Positions 40,893 through 48,042 of a DNA stretch of 58,277 nucleotides are shown here, piece after piece (within the stretch, counting starts at the first letter, position 1; each line of letters starts with the position of its first letter). A program made the translations under genes and the position numbers. The notes below the pieces were generated by a model. That model was not told the origin of the DNA. It worked only from the letters and a program-made list of their open reading frames with translations, and made no database searches. The DNA is taken from positions 1 through 58,277 of the forward strand of contig NZ_JBBMFO010000009.1 of NCBI RefSeq assembly GCF_040096015.1, given 5' to 3'. The stretch is from Peptoniphilus_A hominis (GTDB lineage: Bacteria > Bacillota > Clostridia > Tissierellales > Peptoniphilaceae).

Positions 40893-42731
40893 ATGATAGA
40901 ATATCACAATAAAATTACAGCACTATACTCCCGCCTTTCAGTTGGTGATGAAGATAGAGACGGTGGCGAGAGTAATAGTATTGTAAATCAAAAAGCCTTT
41001 TTAGAAAGGTATGCAAGAGATAAAAAGCTGATAAACATTCGTCACTATATCGATGATGACGAAAGCGGTAGGTTCTTTGACCGTTCAGCCTATACACAGA
41101 TGATAAACGATGTAGAACAAGGCAAAATCGGTATTGTCATCATGAAAGATATGACAAGATGGGGAAGAGATTATCTTCAAGTCGGAAACGCTATGGAGAT
41201 ATTTAGAAGAAACAATGTACGATTTATCGCTATCAACAACGGTATAGATAGCATAGACCAAAATACATTGGAATTTGCTCCCTTTATCAACATCATGTCA
41301 GAGTGGTATGCAAGAGACATCAGCAAGAAAGTAAAGACAGGAATTAAGACCAAAGGAGCAGACGGAAAGCCTGTCGCAACAGAAGCCCCATACGGCTATA
41401 TAAAAGACCCTGAGAACAAAGATTATTGGATCGTCGATAAAGAAGCTGCCGAAGTTGTAAAACTCATTTTTAGGCTATTTATGGAGGGGAAAAACAGAAA
41501 TCAGATAGCTGTTTACCTGAAAGAAAAAGAAATACTAACTCCAACCTTTTATATGAAACAGCAAAACAGAGGAACAGCAAAAAACAAACCACTAAATGAA
41601 GAAAACAGATATAACTGGAACAAAGCAACTCTAACACGCATACTGAAAAGACAAGAGTATTGTGGTGATGTAGTCAATTTTAAGACCGAAAAGCATTACA
41701 GAGATAAGAGAAACCAATATGTAGATAAAAGCAAATGGCAAATAACAGAAAATGTGCATGAGCCAATAATAGATAGAACTACCTTTGAAAATGTAGAGCG
41801 TATGTTAAAAAATGCACCTGTAAAAAGACCAAACGGAGATGGAGAAATTCACGCACTTTCAGGCTTGATGTACTGTAAAGATTGCGGAACAAAAATGCAC
41901 ATTCGCACCATACACAAAAATGGAAGAGTACAGCATGTAACCTATTGCAGTGAATATGCCAAAGGGAAAGCAAAGCACCCCAAATGCAACTCCCCACACC
42001 GCATTGATGTTGATGAGGTTATGGAAAATATTGCAGAAGTCTTGCGAAAGATAGCACAGTATTCTTTGGAAAACAAAGCAGATTTTGAGAAACTTGTAAA
42101 AGGGAGTCTGTATAAAGAACAGACCGAAGAATTCAAGAAAAATCAAAAGCGTATGCCACAAATCACAGATCGAATGGAACAGATAGAAAGAGTGATGAAT
42201 AAACTCTATGAAGATAATGCACTTGGAAATATGGATACAGAACGCTATGAACAGTTATCAAGAAAGTATGCTGAAGAATACTACACCTTAAAAGCAGAAA
42301 AAGAAGAAATCAAAGAACGCTTATCCGAATGTGAAAATGCAAACCAAAGAGCAAAGAAATTTATCAGACTTGCAGAAAGCTATTCCAACTTTGAAGAACT
42401 TACCCCTACCATTATCAATGAGTTTATCAGTAAAATCGTAGTGCATGAAAGAGATGTAAAAAGAGCAAAATATGTAGTTCAACGAATAGAGGTTTATTTT
42501 AACTATATCGGAAAATTTGAAAATGAACTTACAAAACAGATAGAGCCGACAAAAGAAGAAATGATACAGATGAGGGAAGAAATAGAAGAAGCAAAGAGAG
42601 AAAAATCACGAGCTTATCATAGGGCATATTCTAAAGCATACAGAGCCAAAAATCTTGAAAAGTGCCGAGAGTATGAAAAATTAAAAGCAAGAGAATACAG
42701 AGCAAAAAAGAAACTACAAGCAACAACCTAA
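40893..42731 (+). CDS. tnpX: TnpX-like large serine recombinase (element B)
   Basis: This 612-residue recombinase starts with the resolvase domain: TALYSRLS with the presumed catalytic Ser, then DMTRWGRDYLQVG. A DUF4368-type recombinase domain follows (PYGYIKD, then ILKRQEYCGDVVNFKT), a zinc ribbon of four cysteines (MYCKDCGTKMHI and further Cys near 350-370), and a C-terminal coiled coil (about 400-480). It cuts at a central dinucleotide and forms a 5'-phosphoserine link, excising and inserting the element. ATG 40893 follows AAAGGAGG. It lies at the element's left end, as in Tn4451-like elements. Confidence 0.9.
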   Translation: MIEYHNKITALYSRLSVGDEDRDGGESNSIVNQKAFLERYARDKKLINIRHYIDDDESGRFFDRSAYTQMINDVEQGKIGIVIMKDMTRWGRDYLQVGNAMEIFRRNNVRFIAINNGIDSIDQNTLEFAPFINIMSEWYARDISKKVKTGIKTKGADGKPVATEAPYGYIKDPENKDYWIVDKEAAEVVKLIFRLFMEGKNRNQIAVYLKEKEILTPTFYMKQQNRGTAKNKPLNEENRYNWNKATLTRILKRQEYCGDVVNFKTEKHYRDKRNQYVDKSKWQITENVHEPIIDRTTFENVERMLKNAPVKRPNGDGEIHALSGLMYCKDCGTKMHIRTIHKNGRVQHVTYCSEYAKGKAKHPKCNSPHRIDVDEVMENIAEVLRKIAQYSLENKADFEKLVKGSLYKEQTEEFKKNQKRMPQITDRMEQIERVMNKLYEDNALGNMDTERYEQLSRKYAEEYYTLKAEKEEIKERLSECENANQRAKKFIRLAESYSNFEELTPTIINEFISKIVVHERDVKRAKYVVQRIEVYFNYIGKFENELTKQIEPTKEEMIQMREEIEEAKREKSRAYHRAYSKAYRAKNLEKCREYEKLKAREYRAKKKLQATT

Positions 42732-42757
42732 AACCAAATATTAATTAATCGCAAAAG

Positions 42758-42788
42758 AGGTTTCCTAATCACAGGAAATCTTTTTTTT
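42758..42788 (+). terminator. Terminator after recombinase B
   Basis: AGGTTTCCT (42758-42766) pairs with AGGAAATCT (42773-42781), with one G-U pair, followed by a run of T. Confidence 0.75.
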
Positions 42789-42812
42789 GTGCAAGTCGAA
42801 AGGAGGAACTAA

Positions 42813-43004
42813 ATGGCAGAAAATGAGAAAACAGATATTAAAGAAATACAAGCAGAACAACATCAAAAGCCCGATGGCATTCTTACAAAGAAGATAAATG
42901 GAAAGACCTTTGTAACAGAGATATATTTTGACAAAAAGAGCAAAGAAACATTTAAAGATAAACTGTTTAAGGTAATACATTCTAAAAAGAATGAAAAACA
43001 ATAA
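42813..43004 (+). CDS. tnpW: TnpW-family transposon protein (element B)
   Basis: This 63-residue protein has TKKINGKTFVTEIYFDKKS and a basic C-terminal helix, matching the TnpW pattern and the copy at 1311. The ribosome site AAAGGAGG (42800-42807) lies 5 nt before ATG 42813. Directly downstream of the recombinase, it may modulate recombination, but its role is unknown. Confidence 0.7.
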   Translation: MAENEKTDIKEIQAEQHQKPDGILTKKINGKTFVTEIYFDKKSKETFKDKLFKVIHSKKNEKQ

Positions 43005-43087
43005 ATAGGTATACCACTCCTACAATATAAAAGACAAAAATAATTGAATCCAGATAAAAAATGATAGAAAAAATAACTAAAAAGTGG

Positions 43088-43093
43088 TATAAT
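43088..43093 (+). promoter_or_regulatory. Extended -10 promoter of the cargo in element B
   Basis: TGGTATAAT gives an extended -10 (hexamer at 43088-43093) 46 bp upstream of the next gene. A similar TGGTATAAC lies upstream of the NTF2-like gene at 46013. Confidence 0.5.
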
Positions 43094-43138
43094 AAAGTAT
43101 AATTATATTCAAAAACTAAATGAACGGAGGAACAAAAA

Positions 43139-43654
43139 ATGGGGTTATTCGGACTGTTTGGAGGAAAAAAAGAAGTTGAATTAGATAAAGCAAAAAGCGA
43201 TAAAAACAAGGCATTAATGAGAGAAATCTTTGATAGGAAAGTAGATAATGGCTCAGAATATAGAATAATCTATGCTTATTCAGAAGATATAGGTGGAGCT
43301 AATTTTGCGGTACTTCGTACGGTTTCCTATAAGTATAGAAGTTTTATACTTGGCTACAAGGAAAGTGATTTAAGTTTAGTTTTCCTTGGGGTAAGCCCTG
43401 ATTTAACTCAGGTTGGTGAAGCACTTCTTTATAGACCACAAGATATAAAGAAAACTAATTTCACCAAGATGGTAGGTTCATATTATCTACAATACGGAAA
43501 CTCATTCAAGAAAGAATTTTTCAACTTTTTTGTTCCTGAGACTATTGGCGATATAGTAAATCATGATTGGTATGATGAAGAAACATTCACTTATATTGAC
43601 CAAAGAGAAGAACATAGTGGTTGGGTAGATTTTTGGAATAAATTTTGCAAATAA
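43139..43654 (+). CDS. Unrecognised 171-residue protein (element B cargo)
   Basis: ATG 43139 follows ACGGAGGAAC at good spacing. The start is MGLFGLFGGKKEVELDKAKS, a glycine-phenylalanine lead with no signal peptide. The rest looks soluble and mixed alpha/beta, with aromatic-rich segments such as GGANFAVLRTVSYKYRSFIL and DWYDEETFTYI. I recognise no family. It is followed 13 bp later by a small membrane protein, suggesting the two act together. It has the same low-GC base use as its neighbours. Confidence 0.6.
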   Translation: MGLFGLFGGKKEVELDKAKSDKNKALMREIFDRKVDNGSEYRIIYAYSEDIGGANFAVLRTVSYKYRSFILGYKESDLSLVFLGVSPDLTQVGEALLYRPQDIKKTNFTKMVGSYYLQYGNSFKKEFFNFFVPETIGDIVNHDWYDEETFTYIDQREEHSGWVDFWNKFCK

Positions 43655-43667
43655 AAGGTAAAGTATA

Positions 43668-43889
43668 ATGAGTATGTTACCAAATTATATTTTGGCTTTT
43701 ATATTTGCAGTATTTCTCATATATAGCTATATAAATATAAAAGTTAAAAAAGCTAAAGTTAGTAACGGATGTCTTTATGGAATAGGCATAGTTGTTGCAG
43801 TATTGCTACTTGGAATGTCTATTTACGGTATAATATTTAATATCCCATTAGGGCAAGTGCAGATGCTAATAGAAAATAGCTTTAAATAA
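43668..43889 (+). CDS. Small two-helix membrane protein (element B cargo)
   Basis: This 73-residue protein has two transmembrane helices (about residues 5-22, NYILAFIFAVFLIYSYINI, and 38-58, GIVVAVLLLGMSIYGIIF) with a short basic loop KVKKAKVS. The ribosome site is weak (AAAAGG). It is cotranscribed with the upstream 171-residue protein. The family is unknown. Small double-helix membrane proteins next to soluble partners are sometimes toxin, immunity or signal pairs, but nothing here proves that. Confidence 0.5.
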   Translation: MSMLPNYILAFIFAVFLIYSYINIKVKKAKVSNGCLYGIGIVVAVLLLGMSIYGIIFNIPLGQVQMLIENSFK

Positions 43890-43903
43890 AAAATAGATAT
43901 ATG

Positions 43904-43938
43904 AAACAGTAAATCAAATTCGGTTTACTGTTTTTTAT
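43904..43938 (+). terminator. Terminator in element B (repeat family copy 1)
   Basis: AAACAGTAAA (43904-43913) pairs with TTTACTGTTT (43924-43933), then TTTT. An almost identical hairpin recurs at 47182-47209. Confidence 0.8.
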
Positions 43939-43971
43939 TTGCTCAAAATTAGAAAGAGAGGAAATGAGAAA

Positions 43972-44292
43972 ATGAAGAACATAGAAGAAAAAATCTTAAT
44001 GGCAGATGAAGAAATCAAGCAGTTACAAAACAAAAGGAAAAAGCTCATCAGTCAGCAGAAACAGGAAGAAAGAAAAAAGAGAGATAAAAGAATATATGAA
44101 AAAGGAGCAGTCTTTGAAAGTATCTTTACAGAAAGCAAAAATCTAACCAAAGATGAATTTTATCAGTTAATCACATCTTTAATTCGTAAAGAGGAAGCCA
44201 ATCTCAAAATACAAAAAATTATAGAAAGCAGAGAAGAAAGCGAAGTTGAAAATATAGAAAAAGAAGATGAAGAAACGGGGATAGAGGAATAG
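43972..44292 (+). CDS. DUF3847-family protein (element B)
   Basis: This 106-residue protein starts at ATG 43972 behind AGAGAGGAAATG; the longer frame begins upstream. The first about 45 residues form a coiled coil (EEKILMADEEIKQLQNKRKK), followed by a compact region (GAVFESIFTESKNLTKDEFY) and an acidic tail. DUF3847 proteins precede MobA/MobL relaxase genes in many mobilizable elements; the copy in element C is at 55460. The stop codon adjoins the oriT. A relaxosome accessory role is inferred from that constant position. Confidence 0.75.
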   Translation: MKNIEEKILMADEEIKQLQNKRKKLISQQKQEERKKRDKRIYEKGAVFESIFTESKNLTKDEFYQLITSLIRKEEANLKIQKIIESREESEVENIEKEDEETGIEE

Positions 44293-44293
44293 T

Positions 44294-44333
44294 CCCTTGT
44301 TTACAAGGGCGCACATATACACCTTAGCAGGTG
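44294..44333 (-). other. Candidate MOBQ oriT of element B
   Basis: On the minus strand the order is inverted repeat CACCT-GCTA-AGGTG (44333 to 44320), TATATG, then TGCGCCCT (44313 to 44306), then a hairpin CCCTTGT/ACAAGGG (44309 to 44294). An inverted repeat followed by T-rich spacer and TGCGCCCT is the oriT layout of RSF1010-type MOBQ plasmids, whose nick falls in that core. Element C has the same layout at 55858-55899. The nick strand here is opposite to the relaxase gene. Confidence 0.7.
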
Positions 44334-44440
44334 CGTGCGTTCTCCGAAGGCTCTTAGCAGAGGGCATATCAGCTAACGCTGATACAGGGGAACTACATTC
44401 CCCTACGGAAATAAATTTCCTACCCCTTGTGTACTTACCA

Positions 44441-44474
44441 AAAGAAATCGGATAAAAAGCAATCCGATTTCTTT
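44441..44474. terminator. Strong hairpin between oriT and the relaxase gene
   Basis: AAAGAAATCGGAT (44441-44453) pairs perfectly with ATCCGATTTCTTT (44462-44474). Other hairpins precede it: TATCAG/CTGATA, GGGGAA/TTCCCC and GGAAAT/ATTTCC, within 44370-44421. This densely structured leader of the mob gene may be part of oriT or control mob expression. Confidence 0.6.
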
Positions 44475-44533
44475 AGGAAGTCTTATCTATCGCCACATCA
44501 AAGTATCAGAAAAACGAAAGGAGGTTTTCTCTT

Positions 44534-45994
44534 ATGGCGATATATCATCTTTGTATAAAGATTATTTCAAGAGGTAAAGGCAAAAGTGCAGTAGCAGCTT
44601 CCGCCTATCGAAGTGGCGAAAAAATAAAAAATGAATACGATGGCGAACTGCATGACTTTACAAGAAAAGGCGGAATAGCACATACTGAAATTCTTTTACC
44701 ACAAAATGCACCACAGGAATTTTTAGATAGAGGGACATTGTGGAACAGTGTTGAGAAAATAGAAAAAAGTAAAAACTCACAGCTTGCAAGAGAAATTGAA
44801 GTAGCCTTACCTAAAGAATTAGACCGAGAGAAACAAATAAATCTTGTACGAGAATATGTAAAAGAAAATTTTGTAAAAGTAGGTATGTGTGCCGACATTG
44901 CCCTACATGATAAAAATGATGGAAACCCACATTGTCATATATTACTTACCATGCGACCACTAAACGAAGATACAACATGGGGAGCAAAATCAAAAAAGGA
45001 ATATATCCTTGATGAAAATGGAGAAAAAGTAAAACTTAAAAATGGTAATTACAAAACAAGAAAGATAAATACAACAGATTGGAACGAGCAAGACAAGGCA
45101 GAAGAATGGCGAAAAGCATGGGCAGATATTACAAACAAATATCTTGAAGAAAACAGCATACAGGAGAAAGTAGATCATCGTTCTTATCAAAGACAAGGGA
45201 TAGAACAAATACCGACCATTCATTTAGGAGTGTCAGCAACCCAAATGGAGAAGAAAGGCATAGCCACAGACAGAGGAAATATCAACCGAGAAATCAAACA
45301 TCAAAATATGATTTTAAGAGAAATTTCAAGAAGAATAAAGGCATTACTAAATTGGATAAGAGGAATAGGAAAAGAAGAAAAAATAGAAAACGAAAATACA
45401 AAGTCCACCCTCCCACCCAAAGAAAATCTGTTGTCAATCTTTGAAAATCTTATTCATAAAAACGCAGATAACAATAATGCAGACTTGGAGAAATATATTG
45501 AAAGTTATCAGCTACTCAAAGAGAAAAACATCACTTCATTATCCGAGCTTAAAGAAAATATAGTTATCCTTAGAGATAAGAATTATAAGACAACACGAGC
45601 CTTAAAAGATACCGAGAAGAAGATTGATGAAAAAACACAACTCATCGACCAATCAGAAAAATATTTGAAGTATAAGGACACCTACAAAGTCTATGCACAA
45701 TTAAAGAAAAGAAAACAGGAAGATTTTTATAATGAGCATACAGCAGAGATTATTTTATTTGAAAGTGCTAAGAAATATTTGAAAGACCATTTAGGAGAAA
45801 GCAAGACCTTAGCCATCAGTAAATGGGAACCAGAAGTTGCCACTTTGAAGAAAGAGAAAAAGAGCCTTTACAATCAAATATTAGAGATAAGAGAAGAAGT
45901 AGAACAAGCAGAAAAAGTTAAGACCTGTATAGAGCAGTTACAGGAACACGAAAAGCAACTATCACAGGTAAAGCGGAACGAGTTAGACCTATAA
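44534..45994 (+). CDS. mobA: MobA/MobL (MOBQ) relaxase of element B
   Basis: This 486-residue protein begins AIYHLCIKIISRGKGKSAVA, then AASAYRSGEKI, the MobA/MobL start with candidate nucleophile Tyr near residue 26. The metal-binding histidines lie in NPHCHILLTMRPL (about residue 137). A conserved segment VDHRSYQRQGIEQIPTIHLG follows, then a long C-terminal coiled coil. It would nick the oriT at 44306 and let element B be mobilised by a co-resident conjugation system. ATG 44534 follows AAAGGAGG. The protein resembles the MobA/MobL at 56036 throughout its N-terminal half. Confidence 0.9.
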   Translation: MAIYHLCIKIISRGKGKSAVAASAYRSGEKIKNEYDGELHDFTRKGGIAHTEILLPQNAPQEFLDRGTLWNSVEKIEKSKNSQLAREIEVALPKELDREKQINLVREYVKENFVKVGMCADIALHDKNDGNPHCHILLTMRPLNEDTTWGAKSKKEYILDENGEKVKLKNGNYKTRKINTTDWNEQDKAEEWRKAWADITNKYLEENSIQEKVDHRSYQRQGIEQIPTIHLGVSATQMEKKGIATDRGNINREIKHQNMILREISRRIKALLNWIRGIGKEEKIENENTKSTLPPKENLLSIFENLIHKNADNNNADLEKYIESYQLLKEKNITSLSELKENIVILRDKNYKTTRALKDTEKKIDEKTQLIDQSEKYLKYKDTYKVYAQLKKRKQEDFYNEHTAEIILFESAKKYLKDHLGESKTLAISKWEPEVATLKKEKKSLYNQILEIREEVEQAEKVKTCIEQLQEHEKQLSQVKRNELDL

Positions 45995-46054
45995 AACTAA
46001 GTGAAAAAATGGTATAACAATATATAAATATTTGATTTTGGAGGTGCTAAATAT

Positions 46055-46474
46055 ATGGATGAAAGAGAAAAAATCATTCGTTTATGGTTTGATATGTGGC
46101 TTGAACAACAAGACTTAGGGATAGATGAAATTTTTTCAGATGATGTAATTTATGTTGAAAGTTGGTGTCCAAAGTATGAAAATCGTCAAACTGTAAAGCA
46201 CTGGTTTAATGAATGGAATACAAGAGGAACAGTGCTTGCGTGGGATATAAAGCAATTTTTTCATAAGGATAATCAAACCATTGTAGAATGGCACTTCAAA
46301 AATAAAATGAATGAAGGGAAAGTTGAAGAATTTGACGGTATTTCTTTGATAGTTTGGACAGCCGATAATAAGATAAAAACATTGAAAGAGTTTGGTTGTA
46401 ATTGCAATAACTACAATCCTTATAAACAGAGTAAAAGTCCATTATTTAGAGATGAAAAAGTAAATTGGTTTTGA
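46055..46474 (+). CDS. NTF2/SnoaL-like fold protein (element B cargo)
   Basis: This 139-residue protein has the NTF2-like pattern: IIRLWFDMWLEQQDLGIDEI, FSDDVIYVESWCPKYENR, VKHWFNEWN, AWDIKQFFHKDNQTIVEWHF and GKVEEFDGISLIVWTADNKI. The family includes small enzymes and ligand-binding proteins acting on drugs or metabolites. ATG 46055 lies behind GGAGG, downstream of its own promoter-like TGGTATAAC. It is followed by a membrane protein. Its substrate is unknown. Confidence 0.7.
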   Translation: MDEREKIIRLWFDMWLEQQDLGIDEIFSDDVIYVESWCPKYENRQTVKHWFNEWNTRGTVLAWDIKQFFHKDNQTIVEWHFKNKMNEGKVEEFDGISLIVWTADNKIKTLKEFGCNCNNYNPYKQSKSPLFRDEKVNWF

Positions 46475-46494
46475 GGAGATGAAATATAACGAAA

Positions 46495-47127
46495 ATGGAG
46501 TTAAGAGATGATAGAAAATCATATATAAAAATATTTTTAATTGGAATATTGGTGGGATGTATTACTCGATTATTAGATTACTGCTCATTAGATACTTTAT
46601 GGAGTTGGTCTTCTGTTCAAACACTATTAGGATTTTGGATGATTTCAAATACTGTAATAGTAGTAAAAAGTTCATCTAATAAGTGTGCAGGAATTAGCTC
46701 ATTCTTATATATGTTTGGAATGACATTGAGCTTTTATGGATTGCAAGCTATTCTTGGTATGTTTATTCCAATGTTTTCGGATGGATTTCGTTTTTCTTTA
46801 TTTATAATGTTTACTATTTTGTCTATACCATGTGCGATTGCAGCGTTTGTACTTTATTATTGGAATAGAGATAAATTTTATAACTTTATTTTATATTCGT
46901 TGCCTGTAGGAGCATTATTTTCTGAAACGGTAGCTATAGCAATAAAATTTTACATGACACATACTTTTCTATTTCAGTTACTAATGGATGGAATAGGAAC
47001 TATTGCTTTCGGAGTATTATTTTTTAGAAGAGTGAAAAATCGCTATGTTTACTTATTTTCTATAATCATAAGTTTCTTAGTATTTTACTTTATTCTATAT
47101 CATAGAGAAGTTCTTACATGGTTATAG
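46495..47127 (+). CDS. Six-helix membrane protein (element B cargo)
   Basis: This 210-residue protein is mostly hydrophobic, with about six helices (for example IFLIGILVGCITRLLDYC, SLFIMFTILSIPCAIAAFVL and YVYLFSIIISFLVFYFILYH). There is no recognisable motif. The ribosome site (GAGGAG, 46473-46478) is 16 nt upstream, longer than usual, so the start may differ. It follows the NTF2-like gene after 20 bp and is probably cotranscribed. The last gene in element B. Confidence 0.6.
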   Translation: MELRDDRKSYIKIFLIGILVGCITRLLDYCSLDTLWSWSSVQTLLGFWMISNTVIVVKSSSNKCAGISSFLYMFGMTLSFYGLQAILGMFIPMFSDGFRFSLFIMFTILSIPCAIAAFVLYYWNRDKFYNFILYSLPVGALFSETVAIAIKFYMTHTFLFQLLMDGIGTIAFGVLFFRRVKNRYVYLFSIIISFLVFYFILYHREVLTWL

Positions 47128-47181
47128 TGCTTTTACTTGCGTAATTTATAAAAATAGTAATTTATACGAAACTAAAACAAG

Positions 47182-47215
47182 AACAGTAAATCAAAAAAGG
47201 TTTACTGTTTTTCTT
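47182..47215 (+). terminator. Terminator at the right end of element B (repeat family copy 2)
   Basis: AACAGTAAA (47182-47190) and TTTACTGTT (47201-47209), followed by TTTTC; it repeats the hairpin at 43904 almost exactly. Confidence 0.8.
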
Positions 47216-47270
47216 TGTCTAAAAGTTAAAATGCCATTGTAGAAAAAGCATCCATAAATATAAAAAGGCA

Positions 47271-47290
47271 CTTGACAAAACGCTTCCTGG
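47271..47290 (+). other. Right attachment end of element B
   Basis: TTGACAA (47271-47277), ten bases, then GG and the resumption of virD4. The same TTGACAA motif stands nine bases before GG at the right end of element C (1504-1521). Confidence 0.65.
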
Positions 47291-47947
47291 GGAAATGAAA
47301 AAGATATTGAGCCATACATTGACAAGAAGTTTGAAAACAATGTGCTATTAACTCAAACTGAAAGACTTACCATGAACAATAGACCTAAAAATCCAAAATA
47401 TGCTAGGAATAAAAATGTATTGGTAATTGGAGGTTCTGGTAGTGGTAAAACAAGGTTCTTTGTAAAGCCGAATCTCATGCAAATGCACTCTTCATATGTA
47501 GTGACCGATCCAAAAGGAACATTAGTCTTGGAATGCGGAAAAATGTTGGAAAGAAATGGATATGAGATAAAAATACTAAATACAATAAACTTTAAAAAAT
47601 CCATGAGATATAATCCCTTTGCATACTTGAAAAGTGAAAAAGATATTTTGAAATTAGTACAAACAATAATTGCAAATACTAAGGGAGAAGGAGAAAAATC
47701 AACTGAGGATTTTTGGGTGAAAGCTGAAAAACTCTATTACACAGCACTTATAGGATATATCTGGTATGAAGCTCCTAAAGAAGAACAGAACTTTACAACT
47801 CTACTTGCTATGATAGATGCAAGTGAGGTAAGAGAAGAAGATGAAAATTTTAAAAATGCAGTAGACTATATGTTTGAAGCATTAGAAAAAGAAAAGCCAA
47901 ACCATTTCGCAGTAAAGCAATACAAGAAATACAAACTTGCAGCAGGA
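47291..47947 (+). pseudogene. virD4: virD4 coupling protein, middle fragment with P-loop (interrupted gene)
   Basis: From GGA 47291 the virD4 frame reads NEKDIEPYIDKKFENNVLLT and contains Walker A GGSGSGKTRFF (about 47428-47460), YVVTDPKGTLVLECG and RYNPFAYLKSEKDILK, up to KLAAG at 47945-47947. It then enters element C and hits a stop at 48002-48004 after 18 foreign residues. The apparent GTG 47342 start has no ribosome site, so the fragment is probably not made alone. Its sequence continues in frame at 1520-1522. Confidence 0.85.
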
Positions 47948-47974
47948 GTAATAGAATTAAGGAGAACACTTAAT

Positions 47975-47987
47975 CACTATTTTAGTG
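47975..47987. repeat. Palindrome near the left end of element C
   Basis: CACTA-TTT-TAGTG lies 28 bp inside the left end, upstream of the recombinase gene; it may be part of the recombinase binding site or its operator. Confidence 0.35.
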
Positions 47988-48042
47988 AAATATGTGCTTC
48001 TTAATTCTTTTTTATTGAAAAATTAAGAGAAAGGGGGTAAAA

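Larger units (their letters stand above)
40834..47290 (+). mobile_element. Serine-recombinase mobilizable transposon B (6,457 bp) inserted in virD4
   Basis: virD4 stops at the Trp codon TGG 40831-40833 and resumes in frame at TGG-GGA 47288-47293, so removing 40834-47290 restores one continuous frame. Left junction GATGGG, right junction CCTGGGG: the crossover lies in the shared G run. The element carries a TnpX-like recombinase, TnpW, three unrecognised cargo genes, an NTF2-like gene, DUF3847, an oriT and a MOBQ relaxase, all in the virD4 direction. Its right end has TTGACAA (47271-47277), as in element C. Both boundaries are inferred from gene continuity. Confidence 0.85.

Noticed and set aside
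47342..48004. Stand-alone protein starting at GTG 47342
   Set aside because: No ribosome site; the sequence is the middle of virD4 in frame with 47291 and ends in element C DNA.
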